From NCBI RefSeq assembly GCF_027925155.1, contig NZ_BSDY01000004.1, positions 1-64,000 on the forward strand: a stretch of DNA of 64,000 bases. Reading direction: 5' to 3'. Made by a program: the position numbers and the translations under genes. The DNA is from Propionigenium maris DSM 9537 (GTDB lineage: Bacteria > Fusobacteriota > Fusobacteriia > Fusobacteriales > Fusobacteriaceae). Position 1 is the stretch's first letter. The number at the start of each line of letters is the position of its first letter. The notes under the pieces are model-generated. The model made no database searches. It saw only the letters and a list, made by a program, of their open reading frames with translations, and was not told where the DNA came from. Below are positions 26,915-35,179 of this stretch, one piece after another.

Positions 26915-27699
26915 ATATATCTGAATATTTAAAGGAAATCAGCTATTATCCTCTTCTCTCTAAGGAGGAAGAGATCGATATAGCAATAAGAGCACAAAAT
27001 GGCGATGAAGAAGCCAAGGACAGACTGGTTATCTCCAATCTGAGGCTTGTTGTAAGTATCGCCAAAAAGTATATAAACGTAGGCATCCCTGTTTTAGACC
27101 TGATCCAGGAGGGAAATATCGGTCTTATCAAAGCAGTCGGTAAATTTGATCCCACCATGGGGAGAAGGTTTTCCACCTATGCCACTTTTTGGATTAAGCA
27201 GAGTATCTTGAGATATATCTCCTCCAATCGTGGGGTTATAAGGTATCCCACCTATGTCTATGACAACATCTCTAAGATCAATAAGTTTGTACAGGAATAT
27301 AAGACTGCAAACAATACCCTCCCTACCCTTGAAGTAATTGCTGAAAAGCTGGAGTTCAAGGTGAAGGATGTGGAGAAATACTTAAATATCTTTGAGCAGA
27401 ACCTCAACTCCCTCGAGGAAAGCTATGGGGAAAATTCCGATCTTCACAGCATCATTCCCAGCGAGGAGGTATTTGAGGAAAGCATCATAAAGAAGAGTGT
27501 AAATGAAAACCTCATCGAGTCCCTTAAGACTCTCAACCCCAATGAGAGGAGTGTCATCATCTACAGGTTCGGACTCTTCAATAAAAATATTCTTACCCTG
27601 GAGGAGATAGGGAACAACCTGAACCTCACCAGAGAAAGGATCAGACAGATACAGATAAGAGCTATCGACAAGCTGAGAGACAAGATTGAATACAACTAA
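26911..27699 (+). CDS. Sigma-70-family RNA polymerase sigma factor (RpoD-like, no region 1.1)
   Basis: A 262-residue sigma factor with regions 1.2 to 4.2 but without region 1.1 or the long non-conserved segment of a primary sigma. Region 2 reads [30 protein letters not shown], then [19 protein letters not shown] and [13 protein letters not shown]. Region 4.2 has [19 protein letters not shown]. Region 2.4 is close to that of primary sigmas, so it probably reads similar promoters as a group 2-like alternative factor. Its ATG lacks a good ribosome site nearby and overlaps a short upstream ORF. Confidence 0.92.
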   Translation: MNISEYLKEISYYPLLSKEEEIDIAIRAQNGDEEAKDRLVISNLRLVVSIAKKYINVGIPVLDLIQEGNIGLIKAVGKFDPTMGRRFSTYATFWIKQSILRYISSNRGVIRYPTYVYDNISKINKFVQEYKTANNTLPTLEVIAEKLEFKVKDVEKYLNIFEQNLNSLEESYGENSDLHSIIPSEEVFEESIIKKSVNENLIESLKTLNPNERSVIIYRFGLFNKNILTLEEIGNNLNLTRERIRQIQIRAIDKLRDKIEYN

Positions 27700-27728
27700 A
27701 AAGAAGAGTCCAAAAGACTCTTCTTTTT
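27698..27728. terminator. Bidirectional terminator between the sigma gene and trxB
   Basis: A 13-bp stem AAAAAGAAGAGTC/GACTCTTCTTTTT with loop CAAAA; it overlaps the sigma stop codon and serves trxB from the other side. Confidence 0.88.
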
Positions 27729-27737
27729 ATCTACTTT

Positions 27738-28667
27738 TTATTTAGCTTCCTTCTTCTTCTTAAGAATGTACTTAGTAGCCTCCATAGAAGCTACAGTTCC
27801 GTCTGCCACTGCAGTGGTCACCTGTCTTACAAGCTTGGATCTGATATCTCCCGCAGCATAGATTCCCTCTACCTGAGTCTTCATATCCTCACCGGTTATA
27901 AGGTATCCATTGGAATCCAGGTTTGCTACCCCTGCATAGAGTTCCTCTGAACTCTTGGTTCCCAGATAAAGGAAGGTGTAGTCCAGATCATACACTCTTT
28001 CGCTTCCGTTTTCCTTGACAGTAACTTTTTCCACATAGTTACTTCCCTCTATCTTCTTAAGCTTACTGTTAGCTACTATCCTCACATTATCGTGCTTAGC
28101 CAGGGCATCCTTCAGCTCCTCGTGGCACTTAAGCTCTCCCTCTGGAGCAAATACCAATATCTCCTTGGAGTAACGGGTAAGGAATAGAGCTTCCTCAGCT
28201 ACTTCATCCCCCTGTCCAAAGAGTCCCACAGTAAGGTTTCTTGTGAATGCTCCGTCGCAGGTAGCACAGTAGGATACTCCCCTTCCTACAAACTCAGCTT
28301 CCCCCTCTATCTTCTTCTCATTGTTTTTAGGCCAGCCGCTGGCAAGGATAACCGTATGGGTATGATAGTTCTCCACATCGGTTTTTACCACTTTGGGATC
28401 TGAGAAGATATCTAGCTCTAAGAAGGTCCCCTCCACTATCTCTACACCATATTTAAGTGCCTGCTTCTTCTTCAGCTCATAGAGCTCCCTTCCAGATATT
28501 CCCTCTGGAAATCCCGGATAGTTATCTATACTGTGAGCTATTAGCAGGCTTCCGATCTCCCTCTTCTCTATCACAAGAACATCCAGATTGGCTCTTCCTG
28601 CATAGATGGCTGCTGTAAGCCCTGCAGGCCCTCCCCCTACTATGACCATGTCATATACTCTTTTCAT
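27738..28667 (-). CDS. trxB: Thioredoxin reductase (NADPH)
   Basis: A 309-residue low-molecular-weight flavoprotein that reduces thioredoxin. Motifs in order: FAD-binding GGGPAGLTAAIYAGRA near residue 11, the redox-active CATC in SYCATCDGAF near 133, the NADPH-binding segment GQGDEVAEEALFL near 152 (written GQGDEV rather than the usual GGGDSA), and the FAD motif GIYAAGDIR near 275. It is monocistronic between a terminator and the ArsR gene; the gap to the ArsR gene is about 120 bp. Confidence 0.93.
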   Translation of the reverse strand: MKRVYDMVIVGGGPAGLTAAIYAGRANLDVLVIEKREIGSLLIAHSIDNYPGFPEGISGRELYELKKKQALKYGVEIVEGTFLELDIFSDPKVVKTDVENYHTHTVILASGWPKNNEKKIEGEAEFVGRGVSYCATCDGAFTRNLTVGLFGQGDEVAEEALFLTRYSKEILVFAPEGELKCHEELKDALAKHDNVRIVANSKLKKIEGSNYVEKVTVKENGSERVYDLDYTFLYLGTKSSEELYAGVANLDSNGYLITGEDMKTQVEGIYAAGDIRSKLVRQVTTAVADGTVASMEATKYILKKKKEAK

Positions 28668-28748
28668 AATCTACTTCCTCCACTCTGTGTTTTAATCTAT
28701 TAAGTCCCCTAGAGAACTTCCTTTTCTGCCAACAATGAGAAATAAAAT

Positions 28749-28777
28749 AGACTGCCTTCCCAGAGAGTCAACAGTCT
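28749..28777 (-). terminator. Weak terminator of the ArsR gene
   Basis: A 6-bp stem AGACTG/CAGTCT over a 17-nt loop, followed on the minus strand by ATTTTATTT. Tentative. Confidence 0.4.
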
Positions 28778-28787
28778 TTTTGTATAA

Positions 28788-29057
28788 TTAATCTTCAAAT
28801 TCAAATTCATTTATTAAGTTCAGTATATCCTGATCAGCTATATTATAGCAGACATTCTTCCCCTTCTTCTCGCAGCTTAATACCCCTGAGTTTCTCAGGT
28901 GTGCCAGGTGCTGACTAGTACTAGACTGAGACGACCCCACAGCCTCCTCTAAACTACTCACACACAGCTCTCCCCCATCTGAAAGGTGCTTCAATATCTT
29001 TAGTCTTATTGGATTACTCATCATTTTAAATAACATTACTGCCCTATCTATCTTCAT
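28788..29057 (-). CDS. ArsR/SmtB-family winged-helix regulator
   Basis: An 89-residue winged-helix repressor: helix RLKILKHLS, the ELCV motif near residue 30, the recognition helix SQSSTSQHLAHLRNSGVL, and the wing SCEKKGKNVCYNI. The metal-binding form usually reads ELCVCDL; here only one Cys (Cys32) is kept, with Cys62 and Cys70 in the wing. Thiol or metal sensing is possible but not shown. It precedes trxB on the same strand and follows an MBL hydrolase gene. Confidence 0.88.
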   Translation of the reverse strand: MKIDRAVMLFKMMSNPIRLKILKHLSDGGELCVSSLEEAVGSSQSSTSQHLAHLRNSGVLSCEKKGKNVCYNIADQDILNLINEFEFED

Positions 29058-29132
29058 ACTTCACCCTCTATTTTTTCTTTCTACCACTTATACTATACTA
29101 CTATCCCCTAATTCTGTCAAATATTCTAAAGG

Positions 29133-29756
29133 TTAGATAAGACCATTGGCAGTAAGAAACCTCTTCTCAGCAGCTATTGTAGTTACCTCTGTATGACCAC
29201 TATATACCTTAGTTTCCTCTGGATATTCACATAATTTTTTCAGACTTTCAAAGAGTACCTTGGAGTTACCTGTTGGCAGATCAAATCTTCCATAGCTTCC
29301 TCTAAACATTGTATCCCCTGAAAAGATCACCTTCTCTCCCTCGTGATAGAAGCACTTGGATCCCCTTGTGTGTCCTGGAGTATCAATAACCTTAAACTCC
29401 CCTATCATATCTCCCTCTTTAACTGTAACAGCTTCCCCCTTAAACTTAAAGGCAGTACCATTTAGCATAGTGGAAAGGCTAAGGTCTGCATTAATAAGGA
29501 AGTCCTTCTCCTCCTCACCTATGTATATCTCTATATCGCTCTTATATTCAAGGATCTTATTTATCCCTGCTATATGATCATAGTGTCCGTGAGTCAGGAT
29601 TACCTTCTCTAAATTTAGGCTATGAGTTTCAATAAAAGCTATTACACCCTCAAGGTTTTCCCCTCCACAGTCAAAAAGTACAGCCTTCTTATCCTCTCCC
29701 CATACCAGGTATGCACACGACATCATCTGTCCCAGATAAAACATCTTTATTTCCAT
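29133..29756 (-). CDS. MBL-fold hydrolase, glyoxalase II-like
   Basis: A 207-residue metallo-beta-lactamase-fold hydrolase with THGHYDHIAG (near residue 55) binding two metals, further ligands in DTPGHTRGS (near 128), SGDTMFRG (near 150) and SGHTE (near 187). This pattern fits the GloB/YcbL class that hydrolyses thioesters such as S-lactoylglutathione. The start is ATG at 29756 because GGAGG lies 5 nt before it; the upstream in-frame ATG contains that ribosome site. Substrate unknown. Confidence 0.85.
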   Translation of the reverse strand: MEIKMFYLGQMMSCAYLVWGEDKKAVLFDCGGENLEGVIAFIETHSLNLEKVILTHGHYDHIAGINKILEYKSDIEIYIGEEEKDFLINADLSLSTMLNGTAFKFKGEAVTVKEGDMIGEFKVIDTPGHTRGSKCFYHEGEKVIFSGDTMFRGSYGRFDLPTGNSKVLFESLKKLCEYPEETKVYSGHTEVTTIAAEKRFLTANGLI

Positions 29757-29968
29757 TGTTACCTCCATCAGTCATTCTATAAATTTAACTTAATTATAAG
29801 GTAGAATGTCCATTTTGTGAACCACCTTTCACAACTTCTATCACAAAACTATCAAAATCCTAACTTATAATAGATACATCCTCATTTATAAATTGCACAA
29901 CTTACCCATACATATTATAATTGATGTAGATTATTTAAAATGTTATTAAGATCTTTAAGGGGGAGTTT

Positions 29969-31216
29969 ATGTCGAGTTTAAACAAGACGCCTAGTGCAAA
30001 CAGGCTTCATATAGGAATATTTGGTAAGAGAAATATGGGAAAGTCCACCCTTATAAATGCCCTCACCGGGCAGAACCTGGCAATAGTATCTGAGTATGCA
30101 GGTACTACTACAGACCCGGTATATAAAGCTATGGAGATCCTTCCCATAGGACCCTGTGTAATTATAGATACTGCCGGCCTTGATGATATAGGTGATCTGG
30201 GAGAGCTGAGGGTAAAGAAGAGTCTGGAAGTAATCAGAAAAACCGATATCGCTGTAGTCACAACTACAGGGGAGGGTTTTTCAGACTTTGACAGGAATAT
30301 AATATCTCTATTAGAGGAGAAGTCCATTCCCTTTGTGGTAGTTGTAAACAAGGTGGATACAGTAGAACCTAGGGAAGAGTTCCTAGAGGAACTCCAGAGA
30401 TTAAGTTATGAGTATGTACTTATCTCTGCCATTGAAAAGAGGGGTATCTCGGAACTGAAGGAGCTCCTCATAAAGAACTCACCCAAGGAGTTTGAGCAGC
30501 CTACTATCCTGGGAGACCTTATAAAACCAGGAGAGAGTGTTGTTCTGGTTATCCCAATAGATACAGGTATGCCCAAGGGAAGGCTGATCCTTCCTCAGGT
30601 ACAGACTATGAGGGATATCCTTGATAACGACGGGGTATTCCACGTTTGTAAGGAGAGGGAGCTAAGGTGGACCCTTGATAAGCTAAGGGAGAAGCCTAAG
30701 CTTGTAATAACAGATTCCCAGGAGTTTGCCAAGGTAAGTGCTGATACACCAGAGGATATACTCCTTACATCCTTCTCCATCCTCTTTGCCAGATACAAGG
30801 GAGATCTCTTCAAGCTGGTACAGGGGGCCAAGGCCCTTAAGAACCTCAAGAAGGATGCTAAGGTCCTCATTGCAGAGGCATGTACCCACCACGCCCAGCC
30901 AGATGATATCGGTAGGGTTAAGATTCCAAGGTGGATAAAGCAGAATATCCACTCGGATATCCACTTTGATTTCTGTGCAGGAAGGGACTATCCAGACAAT
31001 ATAGAGGAATATGACCTTGTCATCCACTGTGGAGGGTGTACCCTTAACAGGAAGGAGATGCTCTCAAGGATAGAGGCCAGCAATGAAAGGGGAGTTCCCG
31101 TGCTGAACTACGGTCTGTGTATCGCCACATTAAATGGTATATTGGACAGGGCACTAAAACCATTCCCAGAGGTTTACTTCGACTGGCTGGAGAACGAGGA
31201 GGGTGATTATGAGTAA
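29969..31216 (+). CDS. hydF: [FeFe]-hydrogenase maturation GTPase HydF
   Basis: HydF is the scaffold that carries the 2Fe subcluster precursor to apo-hydrogenase. The 415-residue protein has an N-terminal Era-like GTPase domain (P-loop GKRNMGKST near 19, DTAGLDD near 67, NKVD near 123), a dimerisation part, and a C-terminal cluster domain with EACTHHAQPDD near 303 and CGGC near 354 as ligands. The start follows GGGGGAG. It is the first gene of a hydF-aspA-rlpA unit and its stop overlaps the aspA start. Confidence 0.95.
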   Translation: MSSLNKTPSANRLHIGIFGKRNMGKSTLINALTGQNLAIVSEYAGTTTDPVYKAMEILPIGPCVIIDTAGLDDIGDLGELRVKKSLEVIRKTDIAVVTTTGEGFSDFDRNIISLLEEKSIPFVVVVNKVDTVEPREEFLEELQRLSYEYVLISAIEKRGISELKELLIKNSPKEFEQPTILGDLIKPGESVVLVIPIDTGMPKGRLILPQVQTMRDILDNDGVFHVCKERELRWTLDKLREKPKLVITDSQEFAKVSADTPEDILLTSFSILFARYKGDLFKLVQGAKALKNLKKDAKVLIAEACTHHAQPDDIGRVKIPRWIKQNIHSDIHFDFCAGRDYPDNIEEYDLVIHCGGCTLNRKEMLSRIEASNERGVPVLNYGLCIATLNGILDRALKPFPEVYFDWLENEEGDYE

Positions 31217-32564
31217 TACAGAAAAAAACTATAGAATCGAGAGGGATGGTATCGGGGAGTATAGAGTCCCTAGTAGCAGCTACTATGGTATCCATACTGC
31301 CAGAGCTCTGGATAACTTCTTCCTCAACAACTGCAAGATAGTAAATCCTGAGATAATAAAGGGGATTGCCATTGTAAAGCTGGCAGCCGCCAGAGCCAAC
31401 TCCATGGAGAAGAAGCTGGATTCAGCAAAAGGAACTGAGATCAAGAAGGCCTGTGAAAGGGTATTTAACGGGGAGTTTATGGATGAATTCCCTCTTCCTG
31501 CTATCCAGGGAGGAGCAGGGACTTCTACCAATATGAACCTCAATGAGGTAATAGCAAATATAGCCATAGAAGCCATGGGAGGAGAGAAGGGAGATTACTC
31601 CCTCATCCACCCTATAGAGGATATAAATATGAGCCAGTCTACCAACGATGTTTATCCTACCGGGGTAAAGATCGCTGCAATAAAAGTTCTTAGAGAACTT
31701 GTAGAGGAAGCTATGAAGCTCCAGGAGGTATTCCAGGAGAAGGAGCACGAGTTTGCCCACGTATATAAGCTGGGAAGAACTCAGCTACAGGACGCTGTTC
31801 CCCTTACTCTGGGACAGTCCTTTGGTGCCTTTGGGGAAGCTATCTCCAGAGACAGGTGGAGGCTCTATAAGATAGAGGAGCGTCTCAGAAGAATAAACAT
31901 CGGAGGAACTGCTGTGGGAACAGGAGTAGGAGCTTCCCTCAAATACAGATACTATGTGAGCGAGGAACTGAAGAGAATCACAGGTTACGGTCTTGCAAGG
32001 GCCGAAAACCTCATCGATGCTACCCAGAATCTAGATGTATTTGTTGAGGTGTCTGGCCTTCTTAAGACCATGGCTTCCTCCCTGAATAAAATCGCAAATG
32101 ACCTCAGGTTCATGTCCTGTGGTCCCCTGGGAGGAATTGGTGAGATAAACCTTCCTGCTATCCAGATGGGGTCCAGCATCATGCCAGGGAAGATAAACCC
32201 TGTGGGCCCTGAGTTCATCAAGCAGATCTTTCACAAGGTACAGGGGAACGACCTCATCATCTCTGCTGCTGTAGCCGATGGTGAGTTGGAGCTAAACGCC
32301 CTCACTCCTCTAATTGCAGAATCTCTACTGGAAAACTTAGAGCTCCTAAGAGATGGAGTAAGGATGTTTTCTTCCAAGGTAATTCCAGGGGTTACAGTCA
32401 ATGAGGATGTCTGTGAGAGGATGCTGAGATCCAGTCTCTCTACAATCACAAGACACATCGACACCCTTGGATATGACGAGCTCAGCAAGATTTTAAAGGA
32501 ATGCGAAAAAACTGGAAAAACCTATGAAGTTATATTAAAGGAAAAAGGATTATTGGAGGAATAA
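31209..32564 (+). CDS. aspA: Aspartate ammonia-lyase-like protein of the hydrogenase maturation unit
   Basis: A 451-residue fumarase/aspartase superfamily enzyme; aspartase would release ammonia and fumarate from aspartate. Seen: GGAGTSTNMNLNEV near residue 98, the NDVYPT region near 140, GRTQLQDAVPLTLGQ near 188, and the signature loop GSSIMPGKINPVGPE near 318. MPGKxNP is nearer to fumarase wording and NPVxPE to aspartase, so substrate is not certain. ATG at 31209 overlaps the hydF end by 8 nt. An aspA gene in hyd maturation clusters is a known association. Confidence 0.8.
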   Translation: MSNTEKNYRIERDGIGEYRVPSSSYYGIHTARALDNFFLNNCKIVNPEIIKGIAIVKLAAARANSMEKKLDSAKGTEIKKACERVFNGEFMDEFPLPAIQGGAGTSTNMNLNEVIANIAIEAMGGEKGDYSLIHPIEDINMSQSTNDVYPTGVKIAAIKVLRELVEEAMKLQEVFQEKEHEFAHVYKLGRTQLQDAVPLTLGQSFGAFGEAISRDRWRLYKIEERLRRINIGGTAVGTGVGASLKYRYYVSEELKRITGYGLARAENLIDATQNLDVFVEVSGLLKTMASSLNKIANDLRFMSCGPLGGIGEINLPAIQMGSSIMPGKINPVGPEFIKQIFHKVQGNDLIISAAVADGELELNALTPLIAESLLENLELLRDGVRMFSSKVIPGVTVNEDVCERMLRSSLSTITRHIDTLGYDELSKILKECEKTGKTYEVILKEKGLLEE

Positions 32565-32980
32565 TGAGAAGGTTAAACCTTATTTTTATAGTACTACTCC
32601 TGGTTATCCTGACTGGATGTTCGTCTACATCCACCAAGAAAACCAACGAGTATTCCAGAAGGCATGCCCTAGCAGGTAAGGCTTCCTGGTATGGAAAGAA
32701 CTTCCACGGAAGGCTAACTGCCAGCGGAGAAAAGTACAGTGTGAGAAAGTATACTGCTGCACACAAAACTCTACCATTTGGTACCATTGTCAGAGTAACC
32801 AACACCAGGAACAACAAGAGTGTAGATGTTAAGATAAATGACAGGGGACCATATGTCAAGGGAAGGGTTATAGATCTATCTCCAAAGGCATTTAGTAAGA
32901 TAGCCCATACAAATGAGGGAGTAGTCCCTGTAAGGATACAGATCCTAGATGACAGCAATACCTTCAGATATAAACATTAA
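32564..32980 (+). CDS. rlpA: RlpA-like lipoprotein with double-psi beta-barrel
   Basis: A 138-residue lipoprotein with lipobox LTGC at residues about 15-18, so it is lipidated and probably sits in the outer membrane facing the periplasm. The RlpA domain shows GKASWYGKNFHGRLTASGE near 38, AAHKTLPFGT near 66, and NDRGPY near 93; the Asp and His residues are those needed for transglycosylase activity in other RlpA proteins. No SPOR domain is attached. Its ATG overlaps the aspA stop (TAATG). Confidence 0.9.
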   Translation: MRRLNLIFIVLLLVILTGCSSTSTKKTNEYSRRHALAGKASWYGKNFHGRLTASGEKYSVRKYTAAHKTLPFGTIVRVTNTRNNKSVDVKINDRGPYVKGRVIDLSPKAFSKIAHTNEGVVPVRIQILDDSNTFRYKH

Positions 32981-33002
32981 ATAAAAAACAACGTGACATT
33001 GC

Positions 33003-33074
33003 ATTCGAATAATCATTTGGAAGTATCATTACTTCACGTACTATTTTATAAATTCTATACTTTCATTAACAATA
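33003..33074 (+). repeat. Intergenic repeat, copy A
   Basis: A segment of about 75-90 bp starting AACAACGTGACATTGCAT and ending TCTATACTTTCATTAACAAT directly before a terminator. It resembles 47211-47299 along its whole length, and its tail recurs near 301-323 and 47770-47786. Confidence 0.6.
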
Positions 33075-33103
33075 AAAAAAGCAGCCTCTATGGCTGCTTT
33101 TTT
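33075..33103. terminator. Bidirectional terminator between rlpA and the APC permease
   Basis: A 12-bp stem AAAAAAGCAGCC/GGCTGCTTTTTT with a 5-nt loop; A and T runs on both sides serve the converging genes. Confidence 0.88.
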
Positions 33104-33110
33104 TATTTCC

Positions 33111-34508
33111 CTATCTCCCCAATATAAGATAGCTCAAGTGCCCTTCATCAAGACTTCTGTACCCCTCTCCATACTTCTTATATAGAGCTACTCCCAGAAT
33201 ACTCCAGACTATAAGAACTACATAGGATGGTGCTGAGATAGATCCTGGAAATATCGGCAGTAATAGAAGCATCATAAATATCACTCCTGCCACTCCTCCA
33301 AATACTCCCGTCGCCTGTATAACTTTATTTCCTTCCTTCTTTGCCTGAACATAGGCTGAAAGACTTGTATAAAGGTACCCAATAGCAGCTCCTATAGAGG
33401 ACATATCAACTATCCACAGAAGAACCCTTCTTCCCATCCAAGGAGCTATAAGGGACATTAACATTACAAAGATTATAGCATTTCTAGGTGTTTTACTCTC
33501 ATCATCCAGCTCCTCAAACCACGCTGGTATAGCCTTGGCTCTAGCCATGGAAAATATCAGTCTGCTGGAAGCCATGTAGAAACCATTTATTCCTGCCACT
33601 ATGGCCATAAGAAGGGATAATCCTAAGGAATAAAGACCTATTCTACCAAATAAAAGTTCTATAGCATCTCCCGTAGCCCAATTTACCTTCTGAGTCAGAA
33701 GCATCTCCTGGGTAAATACAGAGGAGGTAATAACATTTAGTATCGTGTATATTACAAGTCCAGCTATGATAGATACCACTGCCAGATGGGATGCCTTCTT
33801 TGCTTCAAAGTTAAACTCCTCTGCTACCTGAGGAATACAGTCAAACCCTATATAGGCCCATGGAGCTATTGCCACTATTCTGAGAATATTTCCAATGTTT
33901 ATCTTACTCACATCCAGGTGTCCTGTCATAAGAGTCATATTAAATTCTGGTCTTGTCATAAAAAATGATGCCATATAAAGGATTATCCCCAGTAGTGCCA
34001 GAGTCATAACCGTCTGGAATGTAGAGGCCATCTTTACTCCCTTAATATTCAGCCATGCAAAGACAACTAGAGCAACTGTAGCTGTCATAGCTTCAGCAAA
34101 GTAGATATTGTATCCTGCAATTGAATATAGGAGCCCCTTCTCCAGTAGTCCCGGGAACATAGTTTTAGCTATAAGAGCCAAAGCTGTTGCATTTAGAGGT
34201 ACGATACATATATAAGCCAGGGATAAAAACCATCCACAGATTATTGCATGTCCCCTTCCAAAGGATTTAAAGGTAAATGCATACTCCCCACCTGCAACTG
34301 CATCCTTAGATAGGAGAAAACCATAATTTTTTTCTATTATTATCATTATCATCGCTCCAAGAGACATCCCGATAAAGGTATTCACCACTCCTGTTTCCTT
34401 TATAAATAGATCTCCTGGTAGTACAAAGGCTCCCCAGCCTATAATGGCGCCTATAGCAAGGGATAATACATCTAGCATCCCCATATTCTTTTCTAATTTT
34501 TTCTTCAT
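33111..34508 (-). CDS. APC-family amino-acid permease
   Basis: A 465-residue inner-membrane transporter with about 12 hydrophobic segments. The first has the APC-superfamily motif LSLAIGAIIGWGAFVLPG near residue 15. Segment AVAGGEYAFTFKSFGRGHAIICGW near 72 and the late SRLIFSMARAKAIPAWFEELD near 315 are also typical of amino acid/polyamine/organocation permeases. Substrate not evident. The start follows AAGGGAGG. It is preceded by an unusual leader of about 480 nt with a strong promoter and terminator. Confidence 0.88.
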   Translation of the reverse strand: MKKKLEKNMGMLDVLSLAIGAIIGWGAFVLPGDLFIKETGVVNTFIGMSLGAMIMIIIEKNYGFLLSKDAVAGGEYAFTFKSFGRGHAIICGWFLSLAYICIVPLNATALALIAKTMFPGLLEKGLLYSIAGYNIYFAEAMTATVALVVFAWLNIKGVKMASTFQTVMTLALLGIILYMASFFMTRPEFNMTLMTGHLDVSKINIGNILRIVAIAPWAYIGFDCIPQVAEEFNFEAKKASHLAVVSIIAGLVIYTILNVITSSVFTQEMLLTQKVNWATGDAIELLFGRIGLYSLGLSLLMAIVAGINGFYMASSRLIFSMARAKAIPAWFEELDDESKTPRNAIIFVMLMSLIAPWMGRRVLLWIVDMSSIGAAIGYLYTSLSAYVQAKKEGNKVIQATGVFGGVAGVIFMMLLLLPIFPGSISAPSYVVLIVWSILGVALYKKYGEGYRSLDEGHLSYLILGR

Positions 34509-34714
34509 TATTCCTCCCTTATGGATCTTTCTTTTATTTTAAAGAATTAATTTCAATCACTCCTCGCTTTAAAATATAAAGCCAAAAGTTCACAATTTAT
34601 ACAACTTCTCTATAGATTTCATTTTCTTAAAATTACTTTTGTTTCACTTATGTTTTCTAATCCCTTTATAACTGTTAATCTAGCATCCCTCCTTTAGTCA
34701 TTTTTAAGTTATAA
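34509..34714 (-). other. Leader segment between terminator and permease start
   Basis: About 205 nt of AT-rich transcribed leader. A minimal ORF, ATG ACT AAA GGA GGG ATG CTA GAT TAA (34691-34665 read leftward), is present but has no ribosome site, so I do not call it. Otherwise nothing recognisable. Confidence 0.3.
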
Positions 34715-34718
34715 AAAA

Positions 34719-34768
34719 AACACTCCAACACTACTATCAAAAAAAATTGATAATAGAGTTAGAGTGTT
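34719..34768 (-). terminator. Very strong terminator in the APC permease leader
   Basis: A 22-position stem (34719-34740 with 34747-34768) with only one mismatch and two G-U pairs in the RNA, followed by eight U residues. It lies about 210 nt before the permease start, so readthrough is needed for expression. Confidence 0.85.
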
Positions 34769-34955
34769 TAAGTTTCGCCTTCTAGACTCACTTTATACCA
34801 CAAATAGTAGTATAATTCATTGCCTCCAATAGAGACCCTGAATAAACCCCAGTTCTATAAATATTTTTCAGTTGAATTTTCCCTTCTTCGACAAGTTTGA
34901 ATCTACACTACCACTTCCAATTTACCGAAAGGGCATTACAGACCTCACTAGCCAG
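34764..34955 (-). ncRNA. Structured leader RNA of the APC permease (riboswitch-like, unassigned)
   Basis: On the minus strand the RNA from about 34952 can close with GAGUG (near 34950) against CACUC (near 34763), and that CACUC is part of the terminator's 5' arm. Inside are a long hairpin (CCCUUUCG with CGAAG..GGG), AUUCA/UGAAU with an inner GUCUC/GGAGGC, and a perfect 8-bp UAUACUAC/GUGGUAUA. Loops are G/A-rich, as in ligand-binding RNAs. I tested the remembered lysine, glycine, SAM, cobalamin, M-box and T-box patterns and none fitted fully. Confidence 0.5.
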
Positions 34956-34999
34956 GTAATCACTCAATTTACTTCATATTAGTTATATTTATCATGACT

Positions 35000-35028
35000 A
35001 TATTACCATACTTTTAACACTCTGTCAA
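35000..35028 (-). promoter_or_regulatory. Consensus promoter of the APC permease leader
   Basis: Minus strand TTGACA (35023-35028), spacer of exactly 17 nt, TAATAT (35000-35005). The start of transcription should be near 34992, about 485 nt before the permease ATG. Confidence 0.85.
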
Positions 35029-35143
35029 CTTTAGAACACTCACCTAAATTCCACAGTACAACTTCACTACACTTTTCGCTTTTCAGCCTTCACTTTCCTT
35101 GACTTTTTAAACAATAATTTAAATATACCTTTTTTAAAATAAA

Positions 35144-35173
35144 AAAGGCTGCAACTTTATAGCTGCAGCCTTT
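35144..35173 (-). terminator. Terminator of the ankyrin lipoprotein unit
   Basis: A 10-bp stem AAAGGCTGCA/TGCAGCCTTT with a 10-nt loop, followed on the minus strand by TTTATTTTAAAAAAGG. Confidence 0.8.
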
Positions 35174-35179
35174 CTATCT

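Noticed and set aside
28788..29756. Persulfide-sensing ArsR plus persulfide dioxygenase pair
   Set aside because: The ArsR protein lacks the two-cysteine arrangement of SqrR/BigR and the MBL protein looks like a general glyoxalase II-type hydrolase; no rhodanese or sulfide oxidase is near.
34764..34955. Lysine riboswitch call for the APC permease leader
   Set aside because: Only short pieces (GUCGAAG, CUGG, GAGG) match the remembered consensus; the conserved five-way-junction core and loop motifs do not line up, so I leave it unassigned.
34719..34990. T-box leader of the APC permease
   Set aside because: No AGGGUGGNACCGCG-like antiterminator sequence and no clear specifier loop are present.
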